Shown here in pieces: positions 1-5,995 of a DNA stretch of 6,011 nucleotides; position 1 is the first letter of the stretch; each line of letters begins with the position of its first letter. Under the pieces are notes generated by a model. It did not search any database and was not told the origin of the DNA. It saw only the letters and a list, made by a program, of their open reading frames with translations. This DNA comes from Acidobacteriota bacterium (GTDB lineage: Bacteria; Acidobacteriota; Vicinamibacteria; Vicinamibacterales; UBA8438). The stretch spans positions 1 to 6,011 of the forward strand of contig DTWD01000437.1 in NCBI GenBank assembly GCA_012963185.1, read 5' to 3'. The translations under genes and the position numbers were made by a program.

Positions 1-189
1 CAGAAATTCCTGATCGGCAAGGTCTTCAGGACGCTCAAGTGGCGTGATGCTACGAAAATCCCATACACCCTGAAGGTCCGGTGCACCCCAGGAAGTTTGT
101 GGTGCCTCCTGTGACGAAACAGGAACGATCGCCACCAAAGTCAGCGTCAAGACCGACAATACAATTCTCGATTCCATTCTTGCCATCAT
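1..189 (-). CDS. Secreted WGxPDLQGxW-family protein, N-terminal fragment (cut by window edge)
   Basis: This is the first 63 codons of a gene that continues beyond position 1 with no stop in the window. The protein opens with a signal peptide: a charged start, a hydrophobic stretch at about residues 9-24, and a likely cut after VSS at residue 26. The mature start carries WGAPDLQGVW (residues 34-43) and TPLERP (49-54), the same N-terminal motifs as the genes at 509-1477 and 4992-5939, so it is a third paralogue. AGGAG (200-204) lies 10 nt before the ATG at 189. A second ATG follows directly at 186 and either could be used. The family has no function known to me. It is separated from the upstream operon by 319 nt, so it may have its own promoter. 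The signal peptide and motifs make the coding call firm; the missing C-terminus prevents checking the family's YEYACHEGNY motif. Confidence 0.85.
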   Translation of the reverse strand, partial: MMARMESRIVLSVLTLTLVAIVPVSSQEAPQTSWGAPDLQGVWDFRSITPLERPEDLADQEFL

Positions 190-293
190 GCTTCCTTTTC
201 TCCTGCCATTCGCCGTAGCCCAGAGTAACGCGACAAGCGAAAGTAGAGGTTCCAAACAGCGAGATACTCCGCCACGACCGAAGCGACCAAAAA

Positions 294-322
294 ACGATAC
301 CAATGTTCTTCGCCCAACACAA
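294..322 (-). promoter_or_regulatory. Weak promoter candidate for the paralogue at 1-189
   Basis: On the minus strand a TTGTGT (-35-like, 317-322) is followed after 17 nt by TATCGT (-10-like, 294-299). A TG one base before the -10 box (301-302) gives an extended -10 pattern, TGnTATnnT. Only 3 of 6 bases match at -35 and 4 of 6 at -10. It would give a leader of roughly 100 nt. Matches of this quality arise by chance, so this is only a candidate. Confidence 0.2.
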
Positions 323-390
323 CAAGGTAGAACTGTTTGCATCTATACAACAGAAAAATGATAAAGCGTTAGCGACTCAGGAGAAAGATC

Positions 391-406
391 CTGTCCCGAT
401 GGACAG
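391..406 (-). terminator. Possible weak intrinsic terminator hairpin
   Basis: A perfect 6-bp stem (CTGTCC/GGACAG) encloses a 4-nt loop. On the minus strand it is followed by GATCTTTCTCC, which is T-rich but not a clean T-run. It lies about 100 nt downstream of the stop at 509 and upstream of the next gene. The position suits transcription termination after the operon; the short stem and poor T-tract make it weak. Confidence 0.3.
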
Positions 407-455
407 CCCCTTGCGTTCTTCCAATACGAAACCGCGCAAAACCATCATTTCCCAC

Positions 456-475
456 TGGCAGTCTGGTCTCTGCCA
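456..475 (-). repeat. Inverted repeat just after the operon's last stop
   Basis: TGGCAG and CTGCCA form a perfect 6-bp stem around an 8-nt loop, starting 33 nt beyond the stop codon at 509 on the minus strand. No T-run follows; the nearest is TTTT about 14 nt later. It could be an RNA 3'-end stabiliser, part of a factor-dependent terminator, or chance. Confidence 0.3.
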
Positions 476-508
476 TGCAAACCCGTGCGACGGACAGGAT
501 ATTACCAG

Positions 509-1477
509 TTACGGGGCTTCCTCCGCCCGCTCCTCAGCGCGTGCGCCACTCAAGACGTTCATAAGACTGTAGTTCCCTTCGTGGCAGGCATATTCATAGA
601 GGGGCCCTTCAGTCACACCGCGTGAGGCCTGGTTTGTCGTTAATGGAATTCTGACACTCCAAGGCTCGGTAAACTTCTCAGGATCCGTCAACGTGAATTC
701 GTACTGAAGTGTATCGCGATCAAGCCGGGTAAACCGTTCAACGAGATGCATCGTTTCTGTGGGCATCCGCCACGTCGCGGCCCAACGGTCTGACGTCTTG
801 TCAACAAAATGCGTTGACTCAACCACAAGCGTGTCGCCGTCCCAACGGCCACGGATATCACCATTCCATTGACGGACCGACGTATGCGGCTGCTCCGTAA
901 TCGGAATAATTCGGCGATCACGAAACATCTCATGAAGAATGACCACATGATTAGGGGTCTGCACAATCTGGTGATTCGGATTGTAGCCAAGCCAGAACAT
1001 GGGAACACCGTCTGACATACAGCGTTCACCGGTATCAACATCAACCCACGAATCACGCTGCCCGTTCACTCGATAGGCAACCTGAAGTCGTTGGCGTTCA
1101 GCCATCGCTGACGTATACGGCACTTGCCCGTCAGGCGGGGCTGTGATCAACGCCGTGCGTCGGTCAGACACGATCCGTGTCCCTGGATCGAACCAGATTT
1201 GGTTGTACGTACCGGGATCACCATCGCTCGGCTCACGCTCGACAAAGCGACTCTCATCTGCCCGTCGTTCAAGGGCCGCCGCTTCTTCCTCTGTCAAAAA
1301 TGCTTTACCGGCATGCTCAGACCGCCTCTCAAGCGGTGTCATGGTCGAACCGGTCCAGATACCTTGCAGATCAGGCGCCCCCCAAGGCGTCCGAAGTGGA
1401 CTCTGTGCCACAACAAAGTCCGGTGCTAACCAGACCAGCACCGTAACGATTAACAGCAGTGAACTTCGTTCTCGCAT
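509..1477 (-). CDS. Secreted WGxPDLQGxW-family protein, unknown function (paralogue 2)
   Basis: The protein is 322 residues and starts with a signal peptide (hydrophobic residues about 7-18, likely cut after FVVA at residue 24). Motifs shared with the gene at 4992-5939, in order: WGAPDLQGIW (32-41), TPLERR (47-52), YNQIWFDPG (91-99), RTALIT (107-112), DSW (142-144), a cysteine before GVP (C153), GYN (164-166), QTPNHV (173-178), RQWNGD (202-207), GDTLVVE (214-220) and YEYACHEGNY (294-303, with C298 and H299). C153 and C298 are conserved in both complete paralogues and could form a disulfide. The frame is open back to 1621, but GGAGG at 1484-1488 sits 6 nt before the ATG at 1477, the signal peptide begins there, and the longer reading would run into the upstream gene. 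It is the last gene of the six-gene operon, 16 nt after the preceding stop. I recall such proteins as uncharacterised ones of Acidobacteriota and some marine bacteria; the biochemical role is unknown. Confidence 0.93.
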   Translation of the reverse strand: MRERSSLLLIVTVLVWLAPDFVVAQSPLRTPWGAPDLQGIWTGSTMTPLERRSEHAGKAFLTEEEAAALERRADESRFVEREPSDGDPGTYNQIWFDPGTRIVSDRRTALITAPPDGQVPYTSAMAERQRLQVAYRVNGQRDSWVDVDTGERCMSDGVPMFWLGYNPNHQIVQTPNHVVILHEMFRDRRIIPITEQPHTSVRQWNGDIRGRWDGDTLVVESTHFVDKTSDRWAATWRMPTETMHLVERFTRLDRDTLQYEFTLTDPEKFTEPWSVRIPLTTNQASRGVTEGPLYEYACHEGNYSLMNVLSGARAEERAEEAP

Positions 1478-1483
1478 GTGCTC

Positions 1484-1488
1484 CCTCC
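1484..1488 (-). promoter_or_regulatory. Ribosome binding site GGAGG fixing the start at 1477
   Basis: GGAGG lies 6 nt upstream of the ATG at 1477 and just after the TAG of the preceding gene (1494-1496). It is the strongest Shine-Dalgarno match near this gene and argues against the longer reading from 1621, whose extra 48 residues lie inside the neighbouring gene and resemble no export signal. Confidence 0.85.
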
Positions 1489-1493
1489 GCTCT

Positions 1494-1862
1494 CTACTGA
1501 CAAGTCTCAGCGAGGTGTGTAATCGACACAAGGTTGAGCCGATTCTCAAACCCACCTTCGATGTACAGCCCTTTGACCCATACTTTGTGCTCAACATGCG
1601 CGTCGACACCAAACTCGTCAAGCGTCCCGATCAAACGCACGCGACCCGTACCCAGTGGCACATCTAACGCAGGCTGTTCCGGAAGTCGGTCATCCATCTC
1701 CTGAGGTGCCGTCGCTTTACCGACAAACAATCCTTCGCCCGTACCTCTCTCAACACACCCAACGAGCGTGACCATCGCTGCCGTGTTCGGCGCAGACTGC
1801 GCTGAACTCACGATGCACGGCCCGCATGCGAAAAGAAGCGCCACAAGAACTTTGAACTTCAT
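1494..1862 (-). CDS. Small secreted protein, 'VTLxGCVE' type, unknown function
   Basis: This 122-residue protein begins with a signal peptide (hydrophobic residues about 5-19, likely cut after SSA at residue 21). A lipoprotein reading at LFAC (C13) is possible but the box is poor. The mature part is short and probably beta-rich: VTLVGCVERG (31-40), a variable middle, RVRLIG (74-79), HVEHKVWVKG (89-98) and a C-terminal LNLVSITHLAETC (109-121). The pattern of 'GC' near the start, 'HVxHKVxVxG' in the middle and '...C' at the end resembles small secreted proteins I recall from Acidobacteriota, perhaps OB-fold-like; the fold is an inference. C36 and C121 could pair. The ATG overlaps the stop of the upstream gene as ATGA (1859-1862), and no good Shine-Dalgarno is seen, so translation is probably coupled. 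No enzymatic residues are evident; a binding or structural role is likelier. Confidence 0.88.
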   Translation of the reverse strand: MKFKVLVALLFACGPCIVSSAQSAPNTAAMVTLVGCVERGTGEGLFVGKATAPQEMDDRLPEQPALDVPLGTGRVRLIGTLDEFGVDAHVEHKVWVKGLYIEGGFENRLNLVSITHLAETCQ

Positions 1863-2482
1863 GGTTCGCCATCAATTTCTTTGCGCCACCAGCCCGTTCC
1901 AAAATTGGTCCAGGGGCCACCGTCCACCGAAATTCTGGACTCCACTTTAAAATTAAACGGAGAGACAATCCGAGTCACACTGCGAACACGTGCCACAACC
2001 CCATCGACCACCGACGGGGCAGACTCATAATGAATCGTATAGAACCCGCCAAGATCACCGCCTATCCGTCCTACCTTTAACAGGTCAAAGCCACGGCTAT
2101 CGTTCTCAAGACGGGTAAAGGATTGTTGGGGCTTGAGGTACACGATGGTCGACTCCACCGTAAAAGGCCCCTCGGGACCTACCGCCTCAATCGAACTGAC
2201 ATAGTTTCGGCCGTCTTCACCAGCCGCAAACGTCTCACGCCCTTCGATCATCCCACCGCTTCCAAAGGGACTCTCCGGCGTTCGCCACTCAAATGTCCAC
2301 GAGCCAGGAAAATACTGGTCGTAATCAAACAAGGGGATATCGTCACCACTCTCTGTGGGGCGACCTAGATCAGGAATTTGTCCCTGAGGAAGACGCTGTT
2401 GAGCCGACACCGTCACCCCAGCCGAGACATACAGCGTGGTCATTACGCAGACCACGCCGAAACCGGTTAGTCGTAACACCAC
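1859..2482 (-). CDS. Secreted hypothetical protein, possibly DUF1579-like beta-barrel
   Basis: This 207-residue protein has a signal peptide (hydrophobic region about residues 7-25, likely cut after VSA at residue 27). The mature protein is rich in aromatic and glycine residues in alternating, beta-strand-like segments: FPGSWTFEW (58-66), GGMIEGRETF (76-85), ENDSRGFDLLKVGRIGGDLGG (126-146), SPFNFKVESRISVDGG (174-189) and WTNFGTGWWRKE (191-202). A 'GxW' opening, a 'VDGGPW' segment and a closing 'WWRKE' resemble DUF1579-like or lipocalin-like barrels that bind small molecules, but I cannot confirm membership. The start is GTG at 2482, only 6 nt after the upstream TAG at 2489, with AGGGA overlapping that stop codon as a modest ribosome binding site; GTG at 2479 is an alternative. 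Its stop overlaps the next start. Placement between the monooxygenase-like gene and the small secreted protein suggests a partner role, such as substrate binding; this is inference. Confidence 0.88.
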   Translation of the reverse strand: MVLRLTGFGVVCVMTTLYVSAGVTVSAQQRLPQGQIPDLGRPTESGDDIPLFDYDQYFPGSWTFEWRTPESPFGSGGMIEGRETFAAGEDGRNYVSSIEAVGPEGPFTVESTIVYLKPQQSFTRLENDSRGFDLLKVGRIGGDLGGFYTIHYESAPSVVDGVVARVRSVTRIVSPFNFKVESRISVDGGPWTNFGTGWWRKEIDGEP

Positions 2483-2488
2483 GGATCC

Positions 2489-3931
2489 CTATTCGTTGTT
2501 TGTGCTCGGCTTGGTCGTTGTTAAATCCTGGCTATCAACCACATATTCGGTGAAAGCCTGGTACATCTCATTCCAACTCTGCTGCCCCCAATAGACTTCA
2601 AGATGCGGCCCTGGATTCCACCGATTATTGAGTGAGTTGTCGTAGACGCCGATGCCCGTGATCTTGCTACCCGCAGGAAGGTGCAATGGTTCGGCAAGCT
2701 CGTAGTGGATCTGCCAATTAAAATCAAAATTCGGCACGTCGAGAATCGTCTGCTCCCGACCGTCTGGATAGGTAACGACCCATCGCAAACTCTTTCCTCT
2801 CAAATGCATATGAGGCGACAGTGCAAATAAGGTGATCGGTTCAGTAATCGGGGTAATCCCCGTAATCTTCCAATCATCCGCGTACGGTGGGATATTCGGG
2901 ATCTTGGCACGCACGACCTCCCCAGTCTCACCGTCTCGTGTCGGTTTTATTTCTGTCCCTTCAACAATATACACATCACTGCCAAATGGATCGGTCGGGA
3001 AGGCGTTACCCGCCTGACGCGTTAGCACCTCATGCGTCACCGGTTTTGTGTTGAACCAAATCCCGAGCTTGTGTTGGTCGGTAGCCGGCACCCCAATCGG
3101 GTTGTAGTGCAGTGTCCAACGCAGCCACTTATCGGCAGCTAATCGTTTGCCCGTCCCGGGCTGATGCCGCTCCACGCCTCGACCAGGCACATACGACAAG
3201 AGTTTGCTCGACCCGGGAAGATTGACCTCATTAAACACGCTCTGTTCCACGCGACCTTCATTCTCAATCGCGTCACGTACAATGACGGCATCGTTCTCAT
3301 CGTCGATAAGAATGCCGTCAACAACGCGTTTGCCGGCAGGAAGGTCTCGCGTATAGATCGCTGAATGGTGCGTGGCCGCAAAGTTACCAGGTCGTAGTTC
3401 TAGGACTTCAGCAAAGCGATCCTGTTCCCACGGCATCGGCGACCAAAAATCAAGGTAGTCCTCTTCCCCTTCCGCAGAAATTTCATATTCAACTGGCATC
3501 GGGATGATGTAATCGGGTTCACCACCTTCATACGTCCACCCATCAGCAAACTCCGGCAGCGAGGGCAGGTCAGCATCATTCCCTTTCGGTGAACCCGCAT
3601 CGACCCATGCAACAATCGTGTCAATCTCCTCTTGGTCAAGATACCGCTCGTTACTAAATTTGAGACTGTTCTCTGGGTCGGCGCCCCACGGCGGCATCAC
3701 ACGGGAGACGACAACGTCTTTTATTGAACGTGCCCATGGACGCGCTTCCTCATACGAACCAAGCGACATCGGGGCGATATGGTTTGGCCGGTGGCAAGTC
3801 ACGCAATTATCAAAGATGATCGGAGCCACATCTTTGGTGAAAGTTGGCGATTCGGCAGCCTGCAGTCCAGCGACTGAAAGGCCCAACATTACCGCGACAC
3901 CGATGACCCTAAAACCAGAACGAAATTGCAT
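2489..3931 (-). CDS. Exported mono-haem cytochrome c / copper type II (PHM-like) monooxygenase fusion
   Basis: The protein is 480 residues. A signal peptide (residues 1 to about 25, ending LQA) is followed by a cytochrome c domain (about 30-117) with haem motif CVTCH (C43, C46, H47) and MPPW (79-82), whose M79 is the probable distal haem ligand. The rest (about 130-465) resembles the two-domain core of copper type II ascorbate-dependent monooxygenases (peptidylglycine and dopamine monooxygenase family). Candidate first-copper ligands are H188-H189 (THHSAIY) and H275 (TLHYNPIG). Candidate second-copper ligands are H374 and H376 (SPHMHLRG) and M456 (WNEMYQ). All six expected ligand positions are present, so it is probably active. 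In this family the enzyme hydroxylates C-H bonds with O2; here the attached haem could supply electrons in place of ascorbate (inference). GGAGG at 3942-3946 supports the ATG at 3931 over GTG at 3955, which lies upstream of that site. It is 36 nt after the hydrolase gene and 6 nt before the next, so co-transcribed. The substrate is unknown. Confidence 0.93.
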   Translation of the reverse strand: MQFRSGFRVIGVAVMLGLSVAGLQAAESPTFTKDVAPIIFDNCVTCHRPNHIAPMSLGSYEEARPWARSIKDVVVSRVMPPWGADPENSLKFSNERYLDQEEIDTIVAWVDAGSPKGNDADLPSLPEFADGWTYEGGEPDYIIPMPVEYEISAEGEEDYLDFWSPMPWEQDRFAEVLELRPGNFAATHHSAIYTRDLPAGKRVVDGILIDDENDAVIVRDAIENEGRVEQSVFNEVNLPGSSKLLSYVPGRGVERHQPGTGKRLAADKWLRWTLHYNPIGVPATDQHKLGIWFNTKPVTHEVLTRQAGNAFPTDPFGSDVYIVEGTEIKPTRDGETGEVVRAKIPNIPPYADDWKITGITPITEPITLFALSPHMHLRGKSLRWVVTYPDGREQTILDVPNFDFNWQIHYELAEPLHLPAGSKITGIGVYDNSLNNRWNPGPHLEVYWGQQSWNEMYQAFTEYVVDSQDLTTTKPSTNNE

Positions 3932-3941
3932 CAGATTCGCC

Positions 3942-3946
3942 CCTCC
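3942..3946 (-). promoter_or_regulatory. Ribosome binding site GGAGG deciding the start at 3931
   Basis: GGAGG, within GGGAGGGG, lies 10 nt upstream of the ATG at 3931. The frame remains open to a GTG at 3955, but starting there would translate through this site and put eight extra polar residues before a normal signal peptide. The ATG is therefore preferred. Confidence 0.8.
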
Positions 3947-3967
3947 CGACCGCACTTTACAACAGAA

Positions 3968-4942
3968 CTAGCGTCCCAACCACCATTGCATCGTTGATGT
4001 CACGAGTTCGCTTGCATCTTGCTGCACAAAATGCCCAACGCCTGGCACGGTCACAAGCGTTAAATCCTTGTCAAGCCAATCCCACGTGTTGTTCAACGCA
4101 CCGGAGAGTAACGCCGTGTCATCTAGCCCGTGAAACATCAACACAGGCATCATTACTGAAGGAGCCGGCGGCGGCACCGCGTCACCAGGGGCGACACGCG
4201 GATAATTGGCCTTGTACATGTTCAACATGCCCGTAAAATCAGACCGCTGAAATGCTTCGACATAACGCTGTCGTGCATCAGCGTCCGTGACCCAAAATGC
4301 AAGAGTCTCAGCCGTCATTGGTCGACCAAACAACACATCAGGATCATCGGGAGACTTTTCCTGAAAAGTCCGAGCGTACGCACTGTTCTCATACTGCTGC
4401 GGATTCGTAACTAATTCTCGCGACAATCCATTGGGGTGCGGCAAATTCAGAATCACTAATTTGTCAGTCAGCGTCGGGTGAGTCATAGCAAAGTACCATG
4501 CAACCATTCCTCCCCAATCATGACCAACAATGACTGCGCTGTCTTCTCCGGTGTCCTTAATAACGGCGGCCACGTCAGCGATGTGGTTCGGCAGAGCGTA
4601 CGCATCGACACCGTCTGGTTTGTCACTCAAGTTGTACCCGCGCAGGTCAACAGCCACGACACGATACTCACTTGACAGTGCTGCCATCTGGTGACGCCAG
4701 GTGTACCAAAAATCAGGGAACCCATGAATCATCACTACCAGTGCGCCTTGACCAAGACTCGCATAGTGAATGCGAACCCCATTATTCTCAGCGTAGTGAT
4801 GTTCCACACGCTCGTACAGATCCTGCGCCACGGCACTCCCCATCATCATTATTGAAGAACACAACACCCAACATCCTATTCGGACAACCGTCCGACAGAA
4901 CCCATCTACCGTCCGTCGAGAAAAGAGTAGCCTCGCTGTCAC
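3968..4942 (-). CDS. Exported alpha/beta hydrolase, epoxide hydrolase type
   Basis: The protein is 324 residues with an alpha/beta-hydrolase fold of the epoxide hydrolase group, which opens epoxides to diols through a covalent aspartyl ester. Visible motifs: HGFP (73-76) of the oxyanion site followed by DFWYTWRHQ; nucleophile D142 in GHDWGG (140-145); cap-domain tyrosines Y189 (SAYARTFQ) and Y243 ([10 protein letters not shown]), which match the epoxide-polarising pair of soluble epoxide hydrolases; the acid, probably D275 (HGLDDTAL); and base H304 (GVGHF). The two tyrosines favour an epoxide hydrolase over a haloalkane or fluoroacetate dehalogenase, though those remain possible. Unusually, about 40 residues precede the catalytic domain, with hydrophobic residues about 24-38 ending in AVAQ, consistent with export. 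SRRT near the start hints at a twin-arginine signal, but it lies far from the hydrophobic part. The start is GTG at 4942, with AGAGGA (4951-4956) 8 nt before it. It is second in the operon, 49 nt after the preceding stop. Confidence 0.94.
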   Translation of the reverse strand: MTARLLFSRRTVDGFCRTVVRIGCWVLCSSIMMMGSAVAQDLYERVEHHYAENNGVRIHYASLGQGALVVMIHGFPDFWYTWRHQMAALSSEYRVVAVDLRGYNLSDKPDGVDAYALPNHIADVAAVIKDTGEDSAVIVGHDWGGMVAWYFAMTHPTLTDKLVILNLPHPNGLSRELVTNPQQYENSAYARTFQEKSPDDPDVLFGRPMTAETLAFWVTDADARQRYVEAFQRSDFTGMLNMYKANYPRVAPGDAVPPPAPSVMMPVLMFHGLDDTALLSGALNNTWDWLDKDLTLVTVPGVGHFVQQDASELVTSTMQWWLGR

Positions 4943-4978
4943 CTGAACATTCCTCTCACCATCAATTGAAGAGTGGTT

Positions 4979-4991
4979 AAGTTAATAACTT
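4979..4991. repeat. AT-rich palindrome directly after a stop codon
   Basis: AAGTTA and TAACTT flank a single A, giving a perfect 13-nt palindrome that begins at the base after the TAG of the gene at 4992-5939. The centre is too short for a hairpin with all six pairs and there is no T-run, so it is not a terminator. It could be a protein-binding site or chance in AT-rich spacer DNA. Confidence 0.3.
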
Positions 4992-5939
4992 CTATTGTTC
5001 GTTCGAAGCGGCAGCTTCTCCGGTCCGTTCCGCCGAGAGGATGTTTGTCATCGCGTAGTTCCCTTCGTGACAGGCGTACTCATAAAGAACGTACTCAGGC
5101 AACCGAGGCATATGCCGCATGCCTGTCCACGGTCGGGTATACACGGAGTTATCTTCAATGGTGAATGAATGCTCGATCGTATTGTCATCAAGTCGACGAA
5201 AATGCTCAACAGCAATGGTGTCTGGAGATGAAGGGAATCGGTGTTGGGTTTTCTCACTAAAATTACGCGTTTCGACGACCAACGTATCACCCACCCAATG
5301 GCCGCGCGAATCTCCATTCCACTGACGAATCTCGCCCGTCAGTTGCGAGCGACCGTCGAGGGGGATAATACGAACGTCATGAATATTTTCGACAAGAATC
5401 GCCACGTGGTCAGGGGTCTGGAAAATTTGATACGTGTTGTTATAGCCGGTCGAGACTGGAGGAACCCCGTGATAGGTAATGCAGCGGTCCCAATTACTGC
5501 GGTCAAGCCATGAGTCAGCTGGGTGGTCAGTAGTGTAGGCCCGAGCCGCGTCAGCCTTCGCCGTCGTTTCGGGTCGTACTGGCAGACGACCATTCGACGG
5601 CTCGGTGATAAGTGACGTGCGCAGGTCTGGACTCACACTACCACGGTCAAACCACAACGCATTGTAAGAACCGACGCTACCAGGTGGCGGTGCAACGTCA
5701 CGGGTAACCGCAATGTTCCGCTCTGCGGCTTCTTCCTCGGAATAGTACTCCCGTTCACCGAGACTTGCGGGTCGCTGTAGCGGTGTGAGTGACGCATAGG
5801 ACCACGTCCCCTGCAGGTTCGGGTCTCCCCACGACGTGCGCGCATTGCTGTCCGATTGCGTCTGACCCATGACAAGCCCAGGCAATCCGGCTACCAACGA
5901 GCAAACCGTAAAAACTAATGAAAAAGCGCAGTTTCGCAT
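4992..5939 (-). CDS. Secreted WGxPDLQGxW-family protein, unknown function (paralogue 1)
   Basis: This 315-residue protein has a signal peptide (hydrophobic residues about 5-24, likely cut after VMG at residue 25). It matches the gene at 509-1477 along its whole length: WGDPNLQGTW (37-46), TPLQRP (52-57), YNALWFDRG (92-100), RTSLIT (107-112), DSW (142-144), C153 before GVP, GYN (165-167), QTPDHV (174-179), RQWNGD (205-210), GDTLVVE (217-223) and YEYACHEGNY (286-295, with C290 and H291). The even spread of identity points to an old duplication with both copies under selection. GAGG (5946-5949) lies 6 nt before the ATG at 5939; in-frame ATGs at 5951 and 5981 lack such a site. It is the first gene of the operon seen here, although an upstream gene outside the window cannot be excluded. 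Function unknown; conserved polar motifs and two cysteines suggest a folded periplasmic enzyme or binding protein. Confidence 0.93.
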   Translation of the reverse strand: MRNCAFSLVFTVCSLVAGLPGLVMGQTQSDSNARTSWGDPNLQGTWSYASLTPLQRPASLGEREYYSEEEAAERNIAVTRDVAPPPGSVGSYNALWFDRGSVSPDLRTSLITEPSNGRLPVRPETTAKADAARAYTTDHPADSWLDRSNWDRCITYHGVPPVSTGYNNTYQIFQTPDHVAILVENIHDVRIIPLDGRSQLTGEIRQWNGDSRGHWVGDTLVVETRNFSEKTQHRFPSSPDTIAVEHFRRLDDNTIEHSFTIEDNSVYTRPWTGMRHMPRLPEYVLYEYACHEGNYAMTNILSAERTGEAAASNEQ

Positions 5940-5945
5940 AACACA

Positions 5946-5949
5946 CCTC
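5946..5949 (-). promoter_or_regulatory. Ribosome binding site GAGG deciding the start at 5939
   Basis: GAGG, in the context GAGGTGTGTT, lies 6 nt upstream of the ATG at 5939, where a normal signal peptide begins. The in-frame ATGs at 5951 and 5981 have no comparable site upstream, so the shorter protein is preferred. Confidence 0.75.
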
Positions 5950-5966
5950 ATAATATTTGACGACCT

Positions 5967-5995
5967 ACCATAACTTCCCATTACCCTACGTGCAA
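5967..5995 (-). promoter_or_regulatory. Weak sigma-70-like promoter candidate for the operon
   Basis: On the minus strand TTGCAC (5990-5995) and TATGGT (5967-5972) are separated by exactly 17 nt. Matches are 3 of 6 at -35 and 4 of 6 at -10. Transcription would begin around 5960 and keep the GAGG site at 5946-5949 in the leader. The position suits the first gene of the operon, but the boxes are weak and the upstream sequence is cut by the window edge. Confidence 0.25.

Larger units (their letters stand above)
190..508. other. 319-nt non-coding gap with two short hairpins
   Basis: No supported gene lies here. On the minus strand the region follows the stop of the gene at 509-1477 and leads into the start at 189. 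It contains two perfect 6-bp inverted repeats (456-475 and 391-406) and a weak extended -10 promoter candidate (294-322). The possible reading frames that cross it lack a ribosome binding site, a signal peptide or any recognisable motif. The simplest reading is the end of the operon followed by the leader of the next gene. Confidence 0.6.

Noticed and set aside
50..325. 91-residue minus-strand reading frame
   Set aside because: It overlaps the gene at 1-189 in another frame; that gene has the signal peptide, ribosome binding site and family motif.
303..572. 89-residue plus-strand reading frame in the gap
   Set aside because: No ribosome binding site, signal peptide or motif, and its end runs antisense into the conserved C-terminal part of the gene at 509-1477.
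1143..1667. 174-residue plus-strand reading frame
   Set aside because: It lies antisense to two well-supported genes and its translation shows no recognisable domain; it is a shadow of their codon pattern.
3968..4942. Haloalkane or fluoroacetate dehalogenase instead of epoxide hydrolase
   Set aside because: The nucleophile motif fits both, but the two cap-domain tyrosines (Y189, Y243) match the epoxide hydrolase pattern; the alternative is kept as less likely.
4979..4991. Palindrome as a transcription terminator
   Set aside because: The one-base centre cannot form a proper loop, there is no T-run, and the next gene follows within 49 nt.
5951..5960. TATTAT as the -10 box for the operon
   Set aside because: It overlaps the start region, so the transcript would begin after the GAGG ribosome binding site, and no -35 box lies at the right distance.
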